Part shown: positions 17,308 to 25,870 of the stretch, one piece after another
Layout: each line of letters begins with the position of its first letter
Numbering within the stretch: the first letter of the stretch is position 1
NCBI RefSeq assembly: GCF_024714495.1
Contig: NZ_JAMZMJ010000019.1
Location: 31,516-95,515, forward strand
From: Marinoscillum pacificum
Lineage (GTDB): Bacteria > Bacteroidota > Bacteroidia > Cytophagales > Cyclobacteriaceae
Direction: 5' to 3'
Length of the DNA stretch: 64,000 bases
Position numbers and translations under genes: made by a program
The notes under the pieces: generated by a model
Told to the model about the DNA's origin: nothing
The model's input: only the letters and a program-made list of their open reading frames with translations
Database searches by the model: none

Positions 17308-19518
17308 ATGAAGAACAAGATTTCAATAGTTATCCTCTTAACTTTTTATCTGATATCAAGCAAAACCTCCGCTCAATTCAGTAAAGTAGAAGATGTTACC
17401 ATTTCACAAGACAGTTTGGAATCACTAGGCATCTCCTGGGTTGATTTTGATAATGATGGTGACGAAGATTTATTCATTACCACTTCCTATTATTCGAATA
17501 AATCAAGAAAGGATGTACTCTATGAAAACAATGGTGATGGCACCTTTTCGAAATTTACGACAGGCGATTTAGTAAATACCGAAGGTACTGGAAGAAATAC
17601 TACATGGGCAGACTACAATAATGATGGTTGGATAGATGTGTTTGTTGTTAACCAGCAAGAGAATTATTTATATCAGAATTTTGGCAATGGTATTTTCACA
17701 AAAAAAGAAGTTATTCCAACAAATACAGAGTCCACTGGAAGTGATCATCAAGGAGGAGCATGGGGAGATTTCAATGGTGATGGATATGTAGATTTATTTT
17801 TAGCTTCCTATAAGCTAACTGACGAAGCTGAAAATGTGCTATACATCAACCATCAAGATGAAACATTTACACCGATTCCGAATAGTGTGGTTACGACAAA
17901 TGGATCTAGCCAAGACCCTACATGGATTGATTTTGACAACAATGGCACATTAGACTTGTTTGTACCTAACTATTGTGACGAAAACTATCTATATATAAAT
18001 CACGATAATGAAAGTTTCGTCGAAAGCACAAACAATCAATTACTGATTTCCAACTGCTCAACTGGTTCATCCTGGGCGGATTATGACAATGATGGTGATT
18101 TCGATGTTCTTATCCAGAATAATGTCAACCAAGGCAATCAATTTTTTGAAAACAATGGTGACGGCACATTCACCCAGGTGAACAATGAACTAACCTCTCA
18201 CAGCTCTAACTCCGCATCGTGGGGAGATTATAACAATGATGGTTTTATCGATTTAATCCTGGTAGGAAATGATGAGGATAGAAAAACTTACTTATTTCAA
18301 AATAATGGAGATAAATCTTTCACTGATGTTAGCGAAAATCAAGGCATTAACAATTCTAATTATTCATGGGGTGTTGCTTCTGGAGATTTTAATCAAGATG
18401 GTTTCCTTGACCTTTATATCGCTAATTCTCATGAAGACGGATACTCACCCTCAGATATATTATATCGTAACACCCCTAATGAAAATAATTGGATTAGCAT
18501 CACCTTAATAGGCACAAATAGCAATAGCTCTGCTATTGGATCTGTTGTCAGAACTAAATCAAATAATAGTTGGCAATCCAGGGTTGTTCAATCCAAAACT
18601 GGTCATAATTCTCAGAGTTCACTCAAGGTACATTTTGGATTTGGACAGGTCGATAAGATTGACACAATAGTTGTGGAATGGCCCATGAAAGGGTTTCTAC
18701 AAAAGCTTAATACAGATCCAAACCAATTCCTAACCCTTTCAGAAATCGACTTCCCCTCCGCTCCATACGAGAATAGTGCTGAAGCTTCAGAACCTTTTCA
18801 GGTGACCTTAAGCTGGTCTGACACTGCTTCTTTAGGGAGTAATTTCAGACTGGAACGTTCTATTGATTCTATACATTTTCAGCTAATTGCGTCAAATATT
18901 GAGGGCAATAATTACATGGATGAAAATCTTGAAGGAGGTTTCACTTACTATTATCGTGTGGCGAAAAACATTGAAGGAGGATACTCCTGGTATTCGAATA
19001 TTAGTCAACAATACATTAAAACGGAGCAAACAATTAATTTTGAAGCCATTTCAGACAAATTACTGGGGACTCAGTCTTTTGAACTTATTGCTCAGTCAAG
19101 CAGCAACCTAGACGTAGCATTTTTTATTGACGAAGGAGAAGATTATGTAACGTTGAATGGAAATCAAGTAACCATACAAGATATTGGTCATGTTCGTGTT
19201 GGAGCCTTTGCAGAAGGAAATGATGAATATCTCGACTCTGACACGATCTACCAGGAATTTGAGATTTTAATACCACTTTCCTTAAACACCAGTTTAATCC
19301 AAATATATCCGAACCCTACAAAAAACTACATGTGCATAGTACTTCCAGAAAAAGAATTGAGAAAGTCGATTTTGACACAAATTTATTCTTTGGATGGATC
19401 ACTTATAAAATCAGAATATATTGGACAACATCACAACATAATTAATTTGTCTGAACTAAAAGAAGGTGTCTATTTTGTACATATAAACAAACAGGTTTTC
19501 ACCATTCTTAAAGAATAG
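17308..19518 (+). CDS. Secreted FG-GAP/ASPIC-UnbV protein with type IX sorting domain
   Basis: 736 aa. Signal peptide ending TSAQ. Residues ~20-390 contain about seven FG-GAP/VCBS propeller repeats with calcium-type motifs (DFDNDGDEDLFI, DYNNDGWIDVFV, DFNGDGYVDLFL, DYDNDGDFDVLI, DFNQDGFLDLYI). Residues ~395-480 form an ASPIC/UnbV domain (NWISITLIGTNSNSSAIGS, SSLKVHFGFGQVDKIDTIVVEWP). A fibronectin-like segment follows (SWSDTASLGSNFRLERS). The last ~75 residues are a type IX sorting domain (IYPNPTKNYM, LSELKEGVYFVHINKQ). It should be exported across the outer membrane and displayed or released. No linked enzyme gene reveals its function. Confidence 0.9.
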   Translation: MKNKISIVILLTFYLISSKTSAQFSKVEDVTISQDSLESLGISWVDFDNDGDEDLFITTSYYSNKSRKDVLYENNGDGTFSKFTTGDLVNTEGTGRNTTWADYNNDGWIDVFVVNQQENYLYQNFGNGIFTKKEVIPTNTESTGSDHQGGAWGDFNGDGYVDLFLASYKLTDEAENVLYINHQDETFTPIPNSVVTTNGSSQDPTWIDFDNNGTLDLFVPNYCDENYLYINHDNESFVESTNNQLLISNCSTGSSWADYDNDGDFDVLIQNNVNQGNQFFENNGDGTFTQVNNELTSHSSNSASWGDYNNDGFIDLILVGNDEDRKTYLFQNNGDKSFTDVSENQGINNSNYSWGVASGDFNQDGFLDLYIANSHEDGYSPSDILYRNTPNENNWISITLIGTNSNSSAIGSVVRTKSNNSWQSRVVQSKTGHNSQSSLKVHFGFGQVDKIDTIVVEWPMKGFLQKLNTDPNQFLTLSEIDFPSAPYENSAEASEPFQVTLSWSDTASLGSNFRLERSIDSIHFQLIASNIEGNNYMDENLEGGFTYYYRVAKNIEGGYSWYSNISQQYIKTEQTINFEAISDKLLGTQSFELIAQSSSNLDVAFFIDEGEDYVTLNGNQVTIQDIGHVRVGAFAEGNDEYLDSDTIYQEFEILIPLSLNTSLIQIYPNPTKNYMCIVLPEKELRKSILTQIYSLDGSLIKSEYIGQHHNIINLSELKEGVYFVHINKQVFTILKE

Positions 19519-19643
19519 CAAGGATATCTTTTCCTATGCTATTTTCTTCTCACTTGCTGCTTCCACAAAACGGTTTATTTTATTCAAAACGGATTAAAAT
19601 CATACCTTTAGTTCAGGTGTCCAATCAAAATCACCCCCCTACC

Positions 19644-20018
19644 ATGAAAAGCAAATACTCCCATGCTGCATCCATCTTCCCGGTAGATGATCCGTTAGCA
19701 ACAGCTGTATATTATCGGGATGTATTGGGATTTGAGATCCGCTTCCAGTGGGGAGATCCGCCTGACTATGTGGTAGTGAACCGGGATGATGAGGTAAGTA
19801 TACACTTCTCCAAAAAGCAAGATGATTTCGCACCATCAACAGCACATATCTCACTGATGATATTTGTGAATGACATTGATGCCCTCTATGAGGAATATCA
19901 AAAGACTGGAGCAAACATTACCAATCCAATTGGAGACCGAGAATGGGGAATGCGAGACTTTGACATTACGGACCCCAATGGATTTATTATTTCGTTTGGT
20001 ACAGAGATTCCTAAATAA
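19644..20018 (+). CDS. VOC-superfamily (glyoxalase/bleomycin resistance-like) protein
   Basis: 124 aa from the ATG at 19644; an upstream in-frame extension to 19536 has no homology-like content and is rejected. The fold is shown by YYRDVLGFEIRFQWGDPPDYVVVNRDDEVSIHFSK and the second half AHISLMIFVNDIDALYEEYQKTGANITNP with WGMRDFDITDPNGFIISFG. VOC proteins bind a metal or antibiotic, or catalyse isomerisation; specificity cannot be told. It stands alone, convergent with the TetR gene. Confidence 0.88.
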   Translation: MKSKYSHAASIFPVDDPLATAVYYRDVLGFEIRFQWGDPPDYVVVNRDDEVSIHFSKKQDDFAPSTAHISLMIFVNDIDALYEEYQKTGANITNPIGDREWGMRDFDITDPNGFIISFGTEIPK

Positions 20019-20147
20019 ACCAGACCAATGAGTACGTTCTTGTTCACTTTCAGACTCAACATTAAGTAAATACAACTCCTAACTTCTTAGTAAAGCAGAT
20101 TTCAATGATCATAAAAAACCAAATCAATGACATAAAGTAACTGTCAT

Positions 20148-20759
20148 CTAAGTCGCAATCTCCAAATATTGCTCCTTCCCTTTTGGCGTGAGGTATGGGT
20201 AGATAATCTCAAAGAGCAAAGCGTGGTAATGTGCTACTTTAGAGAGACTTTCACCCTGAAAAAAATCCGCCGCACTTATCCAGTTATCTCCTAAAATATT
20301 CATGCGCTCATGCAACCTCTCGTATTCGCCTACCAGCTCTTCCTCTCTCATAAGGCCACCCGAGATCATATGCTGAAAAAGTGATAAAAACTGCTCATTA
20401 CGCATTTTCTGTAGTTGATGATAATGCTGTTTCAATTCCTGATCGGATTCCAAAACCTGATACAGGTCTCTCGTAATAAAACGATAGGCATACAATACCT
20501 CCATGGAAATAAGTGAACTCTTACTCAAATAAGAAAGTATTGGCTGTTCTCGAGTTAATTGTTGCATTGCATCGTTCATTTGATCTACGAGATCATAATA
20601 CAATTGTCTTATAATTTCTCCTTTGGTCTTAAAATGGTAATTCAGATTACCCTGACTGATACCAAGTGCCCCGGCAACCTTTCTGAGCGTGACCTCCTTT
20701 ACTCCCTCATTATTGAATAACTCCAACGCCTTCACCAGTATTCGCTCCTTTGTTTTCAT
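20148..20759 (-). CDS. TetR-family transcriptional regulator
   Basis: 203 aa. N-terminal HTH: RILVKALELFNNEGVKEVTLRKVAGALGISQGNLNYHFKTKGEIIRQLYYDL, typical of TetR. The C-terminal helical domain is of the Bacteroidota DUF6-like ligand-binding type and ends YPYLTPKGKEQYLEIAT. Only 53 bp separate it from a divergent FAD monooxygenase gene, and that gap holds two matching sites, so it most likely represses the monooxygenase and itself. Confidence 0.92.
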   Translation of the reverse strand: MKTKERILVKALELFNNEGVKEVTLRKVAGALGISQGNLNYHFKTKGEIIRQLYYDLVDQMNDAMQQLTREQPILSYLSKSSLISMEVLYAYRFITRDLYQVLESDQELKQHYHQLQKMRNEQFLSLFQHMISGGLMREEELVGEYERLHERMNILGDNWISAADFFQGESLSKVAHYHALLFEIIYPYLTPKGKEQYLEIAT

Positions 20760-20763
20760 AAAA

Positions 20764-20799
20764 TTAGTACACTTGACCTATTTTAGTATATTTAACCTA
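20764..20799. promoter_or_regulatory. Tandem candidate TetR operator
   Basis: TTAGTACACTTGACCTA (20764-20780) and TTAGTATATTTAACCTA (20783-20799) agree at 14 of 17 positions and start 19 bp apart, near two helical turns. They fill most of the 53-bp gap between the divergent regulator and monooxygenase genes, so a bound repressor would block both promoters. Confidence 0.6.
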
Positions 20800-20812
20800 A
20801 ATTAATAAACAA

Positions 20813-21937
20813 ATGGAAATTTCAATCATAGGAGGCGGCATAACAGGACTTACTACTGCTCTGGCATTGCATAAGAGAGGTATCTATTCTACGGTATATG
20901 AGCAAGCTGATCATCTCAATGAAATAGGTGCAGGAATCTGGTTGCAGCCAAATGCCGTACAGGTATTGCGCTGGCTGGGTATATATGATGAAGTTTTAAG
21001 CAATGGATGTATTCTTAACAAAATGGAGATCACTTATCCTAACCTCTGTCCAATCAAAAAAATCCAAAACCATGTGGTTTCTGACCATCATGGCAATCAA
21101 ACAGTGGCTATACATCGGGGTAAACTTCAACAAATCCTCTATGATCAATGTGCCAAATTAGGCATCATCGAATTAGGTATGCCCTACCTGCATTACGAGA
21201 CTACAGACCAACACACAACGCTACATTTTAAAGATAAATCCGTTCAAACGGATATCGTATTGGGTGCAGATGGGATCAGGTCCAAGGTTAGAGAATCAAT
21301 GAAAATAGCCTCAGTTTATCGACCTACTGGGCAAATTTGCACCCGAAGTGTCGTCACCTATAATCTACCGGATCATTTAAAAAATGAAGGCAAGGAAGTT
21401 TGGGGAAATAAACGCCGCTTTGGGTTCTCTCAACTATCAGATGATTCTGTTTACTTCTTTACCGTACTGAACAAGGAAATCAGTCCAAAATCAATCACCA
21501 AAGAATCATTATCCAAGCAATTTGATGACTTTGACCCGATAGTGGCCTCCCTCATCAATGCTTCTGGAAATATGCACACTACGGAACTCATGGATCTGAA
21601 ACGATTGAACACCTGGCATACCAGCCATGCATGCCTACTCGGTGATGCAGCGCATGCCACTACCCCCAATATGGGACAAGGTGCATGTCAGGGAATAGAA
21701 GATGCCTATTACATCAGCGATTCACTAAAAAAATTCAAAAATCCTCAAGAGGCTTTCTCAGTATTTGAGCACCAAAGAAGGAAAAAAGTAGACTATGTCG
21801 TCAATAACTCCTGGCGCTTTGGAAAGCTTGTTCATCAAAGAGCAGGGCAACTAGCACTTAGAGGAATGATGAAAATGACTCCTGAAAAAGTAATGAGCAA
21901 ACAAATGAATGCATTATATAGAGTGGAAGGCTTGTAG
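20813..21937 (+). CDS. FAD-dependent aromatic-ring-type monooxygenase
   Basis: 374 aa, cytoplasmic class A flavoprotein monooxygenase. Motifs: Rossmann GGGITGLTTALALHKRG at the N terminus, GAGIWLQPNAVQVLRWLGI, GADGIRSKVRE (DG motif) and LLGDAAHATTPNMGQGACQGIEDA (GD motif). Relatives include salicylate/kynurenine hydroxylases and TetX-like flavoproteins; the substrate cannot be assigned. Divergence from a TetR regulator suggests induction by a small aromatic or xenobiotic compound (inference). Confidence 0.9.
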   Translation: MEISIIGGGITGLTTALALHKRGIYSTVYEQADHLNEIGAGIWLQPNAVQVLRWLGIYDEVLSNGCILNKMEITYPNLCPIKKIQNHVVSDHHGNQTVAIHRGKLQQILYDQCAKLGIIELGMPYLHYETTDQHTTLHFKDKSVQTDIVLGADGIRSKVRESMKIASVYRPTGQICTRSVVTYNLPDHLKNEGKEVWGNKRRFGFSQLSDDSVYFFTVLNKEISPKSITKESLSKQFDDFDPIVASLINASGNMHTTELMDLKRLNTWHTSHACLLGDAAHATTPNMGQGACQGIEDAYYISDSLKKFKNPQEAFSVFEHQRRKKVDYVVNNSWRFGKLVHQRAGQLALRGMMKMTPEKVMSKQMNALYRVEGL

Positions 21938-21989
21938 CAATACAGAGGACTGCACCGGCACCACAAATTGGAAACTCCTTCAATGCTAC

Positions 21990-22034
21990 AGGATTACAAA
22001 TCCTTCATCCCACCACTTTGGGATTACAATTCCC
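21990..22034. repeat. Two GGATTACAAATCC-type palindromes
   Basis: AGGATTACAAATCCT (21990-22004) is a perfect 6-3-6 palindrome and GGGATTACAATTCCC (22020-22034) is a 6-3-6 palindrome with one mismatch. A third, perfect copy is at 27741-27755. All lie between genes, which suggests a dispersed short repeat family bracketing the accessory region. Confidence 0.6.
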
Positions 22035-22077
22035 GAAATGCAAAATGATTCAATTAACTTTTCAGTTATAAAAACGC

Positions 22078-22092
22078 TATAACGTCGTTATA
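22078..22092. promoter_or_regulatory. Perfect 7-1-7 inverted repeat before the TlpA-like gene
   Basis: TATAACGTCGTTATA reads the same on both strands around a single central base. It ends 23 bp before the ATG at 22116, where a repressor operator would sit. No adjacent regulator gene is an obvious partner. Confidence 0.45.
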
Positions 22093-22115
22093 CCTATAGA
22101 ATCATTTTACTAGCC

Positions 22116-22655
22116 ATGAAATTAACTATCTCCACCCTATTGCTTTTTTGTTCCATCTACTCCTTCAGTCAAAAAGCTTTCCCTGATGTCTACCAAACCA
22201 AACAAGGATTTGAAATGGGTTCTCAAATCAGGGAGTTATCGCTCTACTCTTTGGATAGCCTTACTTTTGATGCCACTGACTTACAAGGCAAAGTGGCGTG
22301 GATCAACTATTGGTTTGTAGGCTGTGGAGGATGTAAACAAGAAGAGCAAGTCCTGAAAGAACTAAGCGAATACTTTAGCACGAACAATAAAGTACAGTTG
22401 ATATCTATTACCCCTTCCAGCCCTGAAAAAGTTCATGCCTACTTTGACAAATTCGGAGATTTCGGATTCCCAGTATATACGGTCGATGGATTCAAAGAAG
22501 TGAAAAAGACCTTTAATGTGAGGAGTTATCCGCACAATCAATTAGTAGTCGATGGAAAAGTCGTCGAAAACCTCCTCGGCCCACTTGTATATGACAACAT
22601 GAAAGAGTGGATGATCAAAAGGATTAATGAGGAAGTAGAGAAGTTGAAGAAGTGA
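22116..22655 (+). CDS. TlpA-like secreted thioredoxin-fold protein
   Basis: 179 aa. Signal peptide ending SFSQ. Thioredoxin fold with an active-site WFVGCGGCKQE (Cys70 and Cys73, a CGGC motif instead of the more usual CxPC of TlpA/ResA) and a cis-Pro loop (VRSYPHNQLVVDG). Acts in the periplasm, probably reducing disulfides or in redox sensing. It lies alone; upstream is a 7-1-7 palindrome, downstream a long non-coding stretch. Confidence 0.88.
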   Translation: MKLTISTLLLFCSIYSFSQKAFPDVYQTKQGFEMGSQIRELSLYSLDSLTFDATDLQGKVAWINYWFVGCGGCKQEEQVLKELSEYFSTNNKVQLISITPSSPEKVHAYFDKFGDFGFPVYTVDGFKEVKKTFNVRSYPHNQLVVDGKVVENLLGPLVYDNMKEWMIKRINEEVEKLKK

Positions 22656-23019
22656 TTTCAATAAGCTCTATTAACACTTTAGTTATTAGACAACAAACAT
22701 TAGTGCCATATTTGGAGCCAAATAATGAGCACACCAGACTTAGGTATTAGAACCCCAAAAGAACTTATTCCCGCCACTGGCTCTGTACCTCAGGAGTAAA
22801 ACTTACCTTCGAATTTTATACGAGAGTAATTCTCAGCCTTTTTTACACTCGTTACAGAAAAAGGCATCCATATTCAGGCAAGGTCAAATCACAACTCTAA
22901 AACTTAAAACACAGAACATACAAACCTGCCGGAGTGAAGCATAGGCAGAAATCCAATTAAGAAATAACTCCTAAATCACACTTACATCTTTTATAGCAAT
23001 CTGCATTACTTTAGTCTCT
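22656..23019. other. Non-coding stretch with hairpin repeat
   Basis: No convincing gene. It holds a CTGCC/GGCAG hairpin (22925-22948), an AACTTAAAAC-rich stretch of the type seen elsewhere in this accessory region, and a C-TTTTTTAC segment. A 24-codon ORF at 22725-22799 is too short to support. Confidence 0.5.
22925..22948. repeat. CTGCC...GGCAG hairpin repeat, copy 1
   Basis: A 24-nt unit that folds by CTGCC/GGCAG with the inner word AGCATA. It matches the unit at 24715-24738 at 21 of 24 positions. Both are intergenic within the accessory region. Confidence 0.6.
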
Positions 23020-23757
23020 ATGTTTTGGAATACCTCAAAGTCACCGATTACAGCTGAAGACGAAGAATGGATCAAAGCCTGTTTTCACTGGTTTGAAGAG
23101 ACTTTTCATGTCAACCTTCGTGAAGTAGAACCTTACGCTCCTACCAAAAGCTTCATTGGTTTCGACTATCATGGAAAAGAGGACGAAGTACTGAAGCTAG
23201 TTGATTTGGTAGCTGACAAAATGAACGTTCAGCAAAACAGCTCCATTCAGGTATACTTCTATGAAGAATTCCAACCAATGGAATTTACTGATGAAGGTGT
23301 GCTTTCTCACTATGAGGAAAACTCACAACTCACCAATGGGCGCTATTCCAAACTGGTAGATGGAGTATATGAAGTTGGTATCGAGCGCACGTTGATTAAG
23401 AATCCAATTGCCTTGATTGCAACCATCGCTCACGAAGTAGCACACATTAAACTTCTCGGAGAAGGCATTATTGAAGAAAATGACGAGCCCTTGACAGATT
23501 TGGTAGCTTCACTGTTTGGCTTTGCTGTTTTCCTTGCCAATTCATCCCTTATTAAAATGACCACCTGGTCTGGCAATACTCATACTGGCTGGAAAATGGG
23601 CGGTGGCGCTGGGTATCTCCACCATAAATTATATACCTTTCTTCTTGGGTATTGGCTACATCATCAGGAAAAAACAAGCTCAGACTGGTTTGACTGGCTT
23701 GAGAAAGAAATACAGACTGATATCAAGAAAACACTGAAATACCTTAACAAGAAATAG
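23020..23757 (+). CDS. HExxH-motif protein, putative zinc metallopeptidase-like
   Basis: 245 aa without signal peptide. The central helix IATIAHEVAHIKLLGEG carries HEVAH (His138, Glu139, His142), a zincin-type zinc site, and the following ENDEPLTDLVASLFGF offers an acidic third ligand. The C-terminal part has Trp/His-rich helices (GYWLHHQEKTSSDWFDWLEK). No recognised family name. The N-terminal half resembles an immunity- or housekeeping-type alpha/beta domain. Cytoplasmic location is suggested by the lack of a leader. Peptidase activity is inferred from the motif alone. Confidence 0.7.
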   Translation: MFWNTSKSPITAEDEEWIKACFHWFEETFHVNLREVEPYAPTKSFIGFDYHGKEDEVLKLVDLVADKMNVQQNSSIQVYFYEEFQPMEFTDEGVLSHYEENSQLTNGRYSKLVDGVYEVGIERTLIKNPIALIATIAHEVAHIKLLGEGIIEENDEPLTDLVASLFGFAVFLANSSLIKMTTWSGNTHTGWKMGGGAGYLHHKLYTFLLGYWLHHQEKTSSDWFDWLEKEIQTDIKKTLKYLNKK

Positions 23758-23859
23758 TTTAAGCAACCTGATAGAGAAATCGCCAGATCAAAACCAAACT
23801 GAATTTGAGATCAATGCGAACGAAATCTGATAATGACACCTTTTAAGCCCTTTGACATA

Positions 23860-24663
23860 ATGATTAAAATTCTTTCATCTCTGATATTCCTTTTAATTGC
23901 ATTCCAATCAGTCGCTCAATCTAACATAAGTTATGTCTTTTCACTTTCGCCGAATTATAACTACAGATCTTATAAAGAAGTAAAAAACGATAATTCCAAT
24001 TCAGATAAGGCGAATTTTGACACTTTTAAGAACTATTATGATGACAGAGAAGACCCTCAAGTTGGCATAAGTTCTTTTGTAGGATTCTCTTTAGATTTAA
24101 AAAGGAAAGTCAAGTTAACAACTGGTCTAACGTATAAGTCCCTCTTTGAACGAGTTTCGGTCCCAATTCCAGAGGCCATTTATCAATACAATGGATCACT
24201 TGGGTCCTTCTACGGAAACAACCCTGAGGTGAAAAAATTTAATAACACCTATCAATATTTGGGAATACAAGTGATGGGCGCTCATAACCTTGTGGAACGA
24301 AACAAGTACGTTATAGGTATCGAAATAGGTGCCGAAATAGACAAACTAATAAACTATAAAATTGGGAGTCATGAAATTCCATCCATGAACCATTATACAA
24401 ATTCGGATGTGAAGTATCAATATTCAGACCCTCAGCAAGTTACCTTGAATTTATGCGGAGGTCTCATGTTTGAATACAAGCCTAATGAAAAAATCAGCCT
24501 CTATTCTTCTCCGCAATTCACGAGATACATTACTCCAAATGTGACGTATGACATACCCGTTGGGGAAGACAGCAATATGAAGATCAACCAGTTCAATTAC
24601 TTCGCTGAAATTCAGTTTGGAATAATCTTCAAAAACCTAAGGACTAAATCCCAGAACTCATAA
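23860..24663 (+). CDS. Outer membrane beta-barrel protein, uncharacterised
   Basis: About 267 aa from the ATG giving MIKILSSLIFLL; an upstream ATG at 23833 would place nine polar residues before the signal peptide. Signal peptide ends SVAQS. The rest alternates in beta-strand fashion (ISYVFSLSPNYNYRSY, VGISSFVGFSLDLKRKVKLTTGLTYKSLF, NYFAEIQFGIIFKNL), as in small Bacteroidota PorT/OmpA-like barrels. No specific role can be assigned. It is the last ordinary gene before the duplicated leaders. Confidence 0.7.
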   Translation: MIKILSSLIFLLIAFQSVAQSNISYVFSLSPNYNYRSYKEVKNDNSNSDKANFDTFKNYYDDREDPQVGISSFVGFSLDLKRKVKLTTGLTYKSLFERVSVPIPEAIYQYNGSLGSFYGNNPEVKKFNNTYQYLGIQVMGAHNLVERNKYVIGIEIGAEIDKLINYKIGSHEIPSMNHYTNSDVKYQYSDPQQVTLNLCGGLMFEYKPNEKISLYSSPQFTRYITPNVTYDIPVGEDSNMKINQFNYFAEIQFGIIFKNLRTKSQNS

Positions 24664-24714
24664 GACTTAAGCAAAATCAGGTTGAGCGGAGCTCGGTAGC
24701 CAAAAGCCAACCTA

Positions 24715-24738
24715 CCTGCCAGAGCGCAGCATAGGCAG
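24715..24738. repeat. CTGCC...GGCAG hairpin repeat, copy 2
   Basis: Matches the unit at 22925-22948 at 21 of 24 positions, with the same CTGCC/GGCAG stem. It lies shortly before the first duplicated leader. Confidence 0.6.
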
Positions 24739-24781
24739 CAAACCTTAAAACCTAGAACTTAAAATCCACCAACTTAAATTA

Positions 24782-25020
24782 GTCCTAAACTTTCCCAAAA
24801 TCCTCTTCCCTACTTTCTGGTATTTTATTTGGCAACCAACACTTGGCCATATGAATATGGATTAAAAGAGTTATTTTCAAAAAAACAGTGAATGTTAATC
24901 CGCTTGTAAACGATTATAGACGGATACAAATGGATATCTAATTATTAGTGAACTACTTACAAGATTTCAACCTGTTTCTCTTACAATTAGATAAAACGGA
25001 AAGTGCACGTTACATTTATA
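24782..25020 (+). repeat. Duplicated 240-bp leader, copy A
   Basis: Aligns along its whole length with 26474-26714. Positions 24906-24959 (54 bp) are identical to 26600-26653, and a second identical block of about 33 bp follows (AGATTTCAACCTG to TTAGATAA). The element ends 22 bp before the TTG start of the 25043 gene. The gap upstream of it (24664-24781) contains only the hairpin repeat. It may be a shared promoter/leader or the boundary of an exchangeable cassette. Confidence 0.85.
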
Positions 25021-25042
25021 GATAGACAAAATCTGAATCTGC

Positions 25043-25798
25043 TTGGATTTCTTGACTGATAATATAAAGACGATACTACCATTAATCGGAACACTTGTTG
25101 GTGTTCTGGTCGGTTGGCTTTTGAATGAACTTCGAGATCATTTCAAGGTTAAAAGAGAAAATAGAAAGATCATAAATTCAATTTTATTTACTCTTTTAGA
25201 AATAAGGTTTGTCCTTACTAAAACCAAACTAGACGACTTTATACCATCACTCGTTGAATTTCTTCAAAAGAGTTTCCCTGGAGAAGATATAAAATCGATT
25301 CAACCAATAATAAATCAAATGTTCAACATATTCCTTCAAAAAGAGCTTTCTGAAAAGCTGGGAAATGATATTGGAAAGATCGAGGCTAAATATAATGATT
25401 CAATTAAAGAGCTAGCTTCAATAGAACCCATTTTGGCATACAGTATCAGTGGAAAAACACAATTATATAATTATTTGGAGTTTCTGGAAGATTATACAGG
25501 TAAGGTGGATGAATTATTTAAGATGGAACTCAACAATACCGAGGAAGCATTTAATTTTAACTCATTGAAAGAAGTTTTAACAAATTCTGTTCAACCGATA
25601 CTGTATAATGAGGCACTCCAAACAGTAACAGATGATATCCTTCAAGTATCAAGAAAAATAGGTTTACGATATTATTTCTCAACAAAAAAAGTGATTAAAC
25701 GTCAAGACTCTTTGATTATAGCCGACGAGTTGGAAAATCTCCTAGGTGGTCATTTAAAAGTCATGTTGACGCCACTAACTCAATCAATGTCCAACTAG
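25043..25798 (+). CDS. Membrane-anchored protein of unknown function, TTG start
   Basis: 251 aa; I do not recognise it. One N-terminal TM helix (residues ~10-27, ILPLIGTLVGVLVGWLL) is followed by a basic stretch (KVKRENRKI), so the rest is probably cytoplasmic and is helical, coiled-coil-like. An in-frame TGA lies 12 bp before the TTG and there is no ATG until ~25320, so the start must be TTG at 25043 or 25052. Codon use is AT-rich compared with neighbouring core genes. It follows duplicated leader A. This architecture, one TM plus a helical cytoplasmic domain, is often seen in defence or phage-exclusion genes, but nothing in the sequence proves that. Confidence 0.65.
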   Translation: MDFLTDNIKTILPLIGTLVGVLVGWLLNELRDHFKVKRENRKIINSILFTLLEIRFVLTKTKLDDFIPSLVEFLQKSFPGEDIKSIQPIINQMFNIFLQKELSEKLGNDIGKIEAKYNDSIKELASIEPILAYSISGKTQLYNYLEFLEDYTGKVDELFKMELNNTEEAFNFNSLKEVLTNSVQPILYNEALQTVTDDILQVSRKIGLRYYFSTKKVIKRQDSLIIADELENLLGGHLKVMLTPLTQSMSN

Positions 25799-25870
25799 CA
25801 CTGAAAGTGCATATGTCATTCTGCTCCTAGGCTTCTTCAGTCCAACTTGAACACAATAAGAAAATGATAA

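Noticed and set aside
22725..22799. 24-codon ORF (MSTPDLGIRTPKELIP...)
   Set aside because: Too short, no ribosome binding site, and in repeat-rich intergenic sequence.
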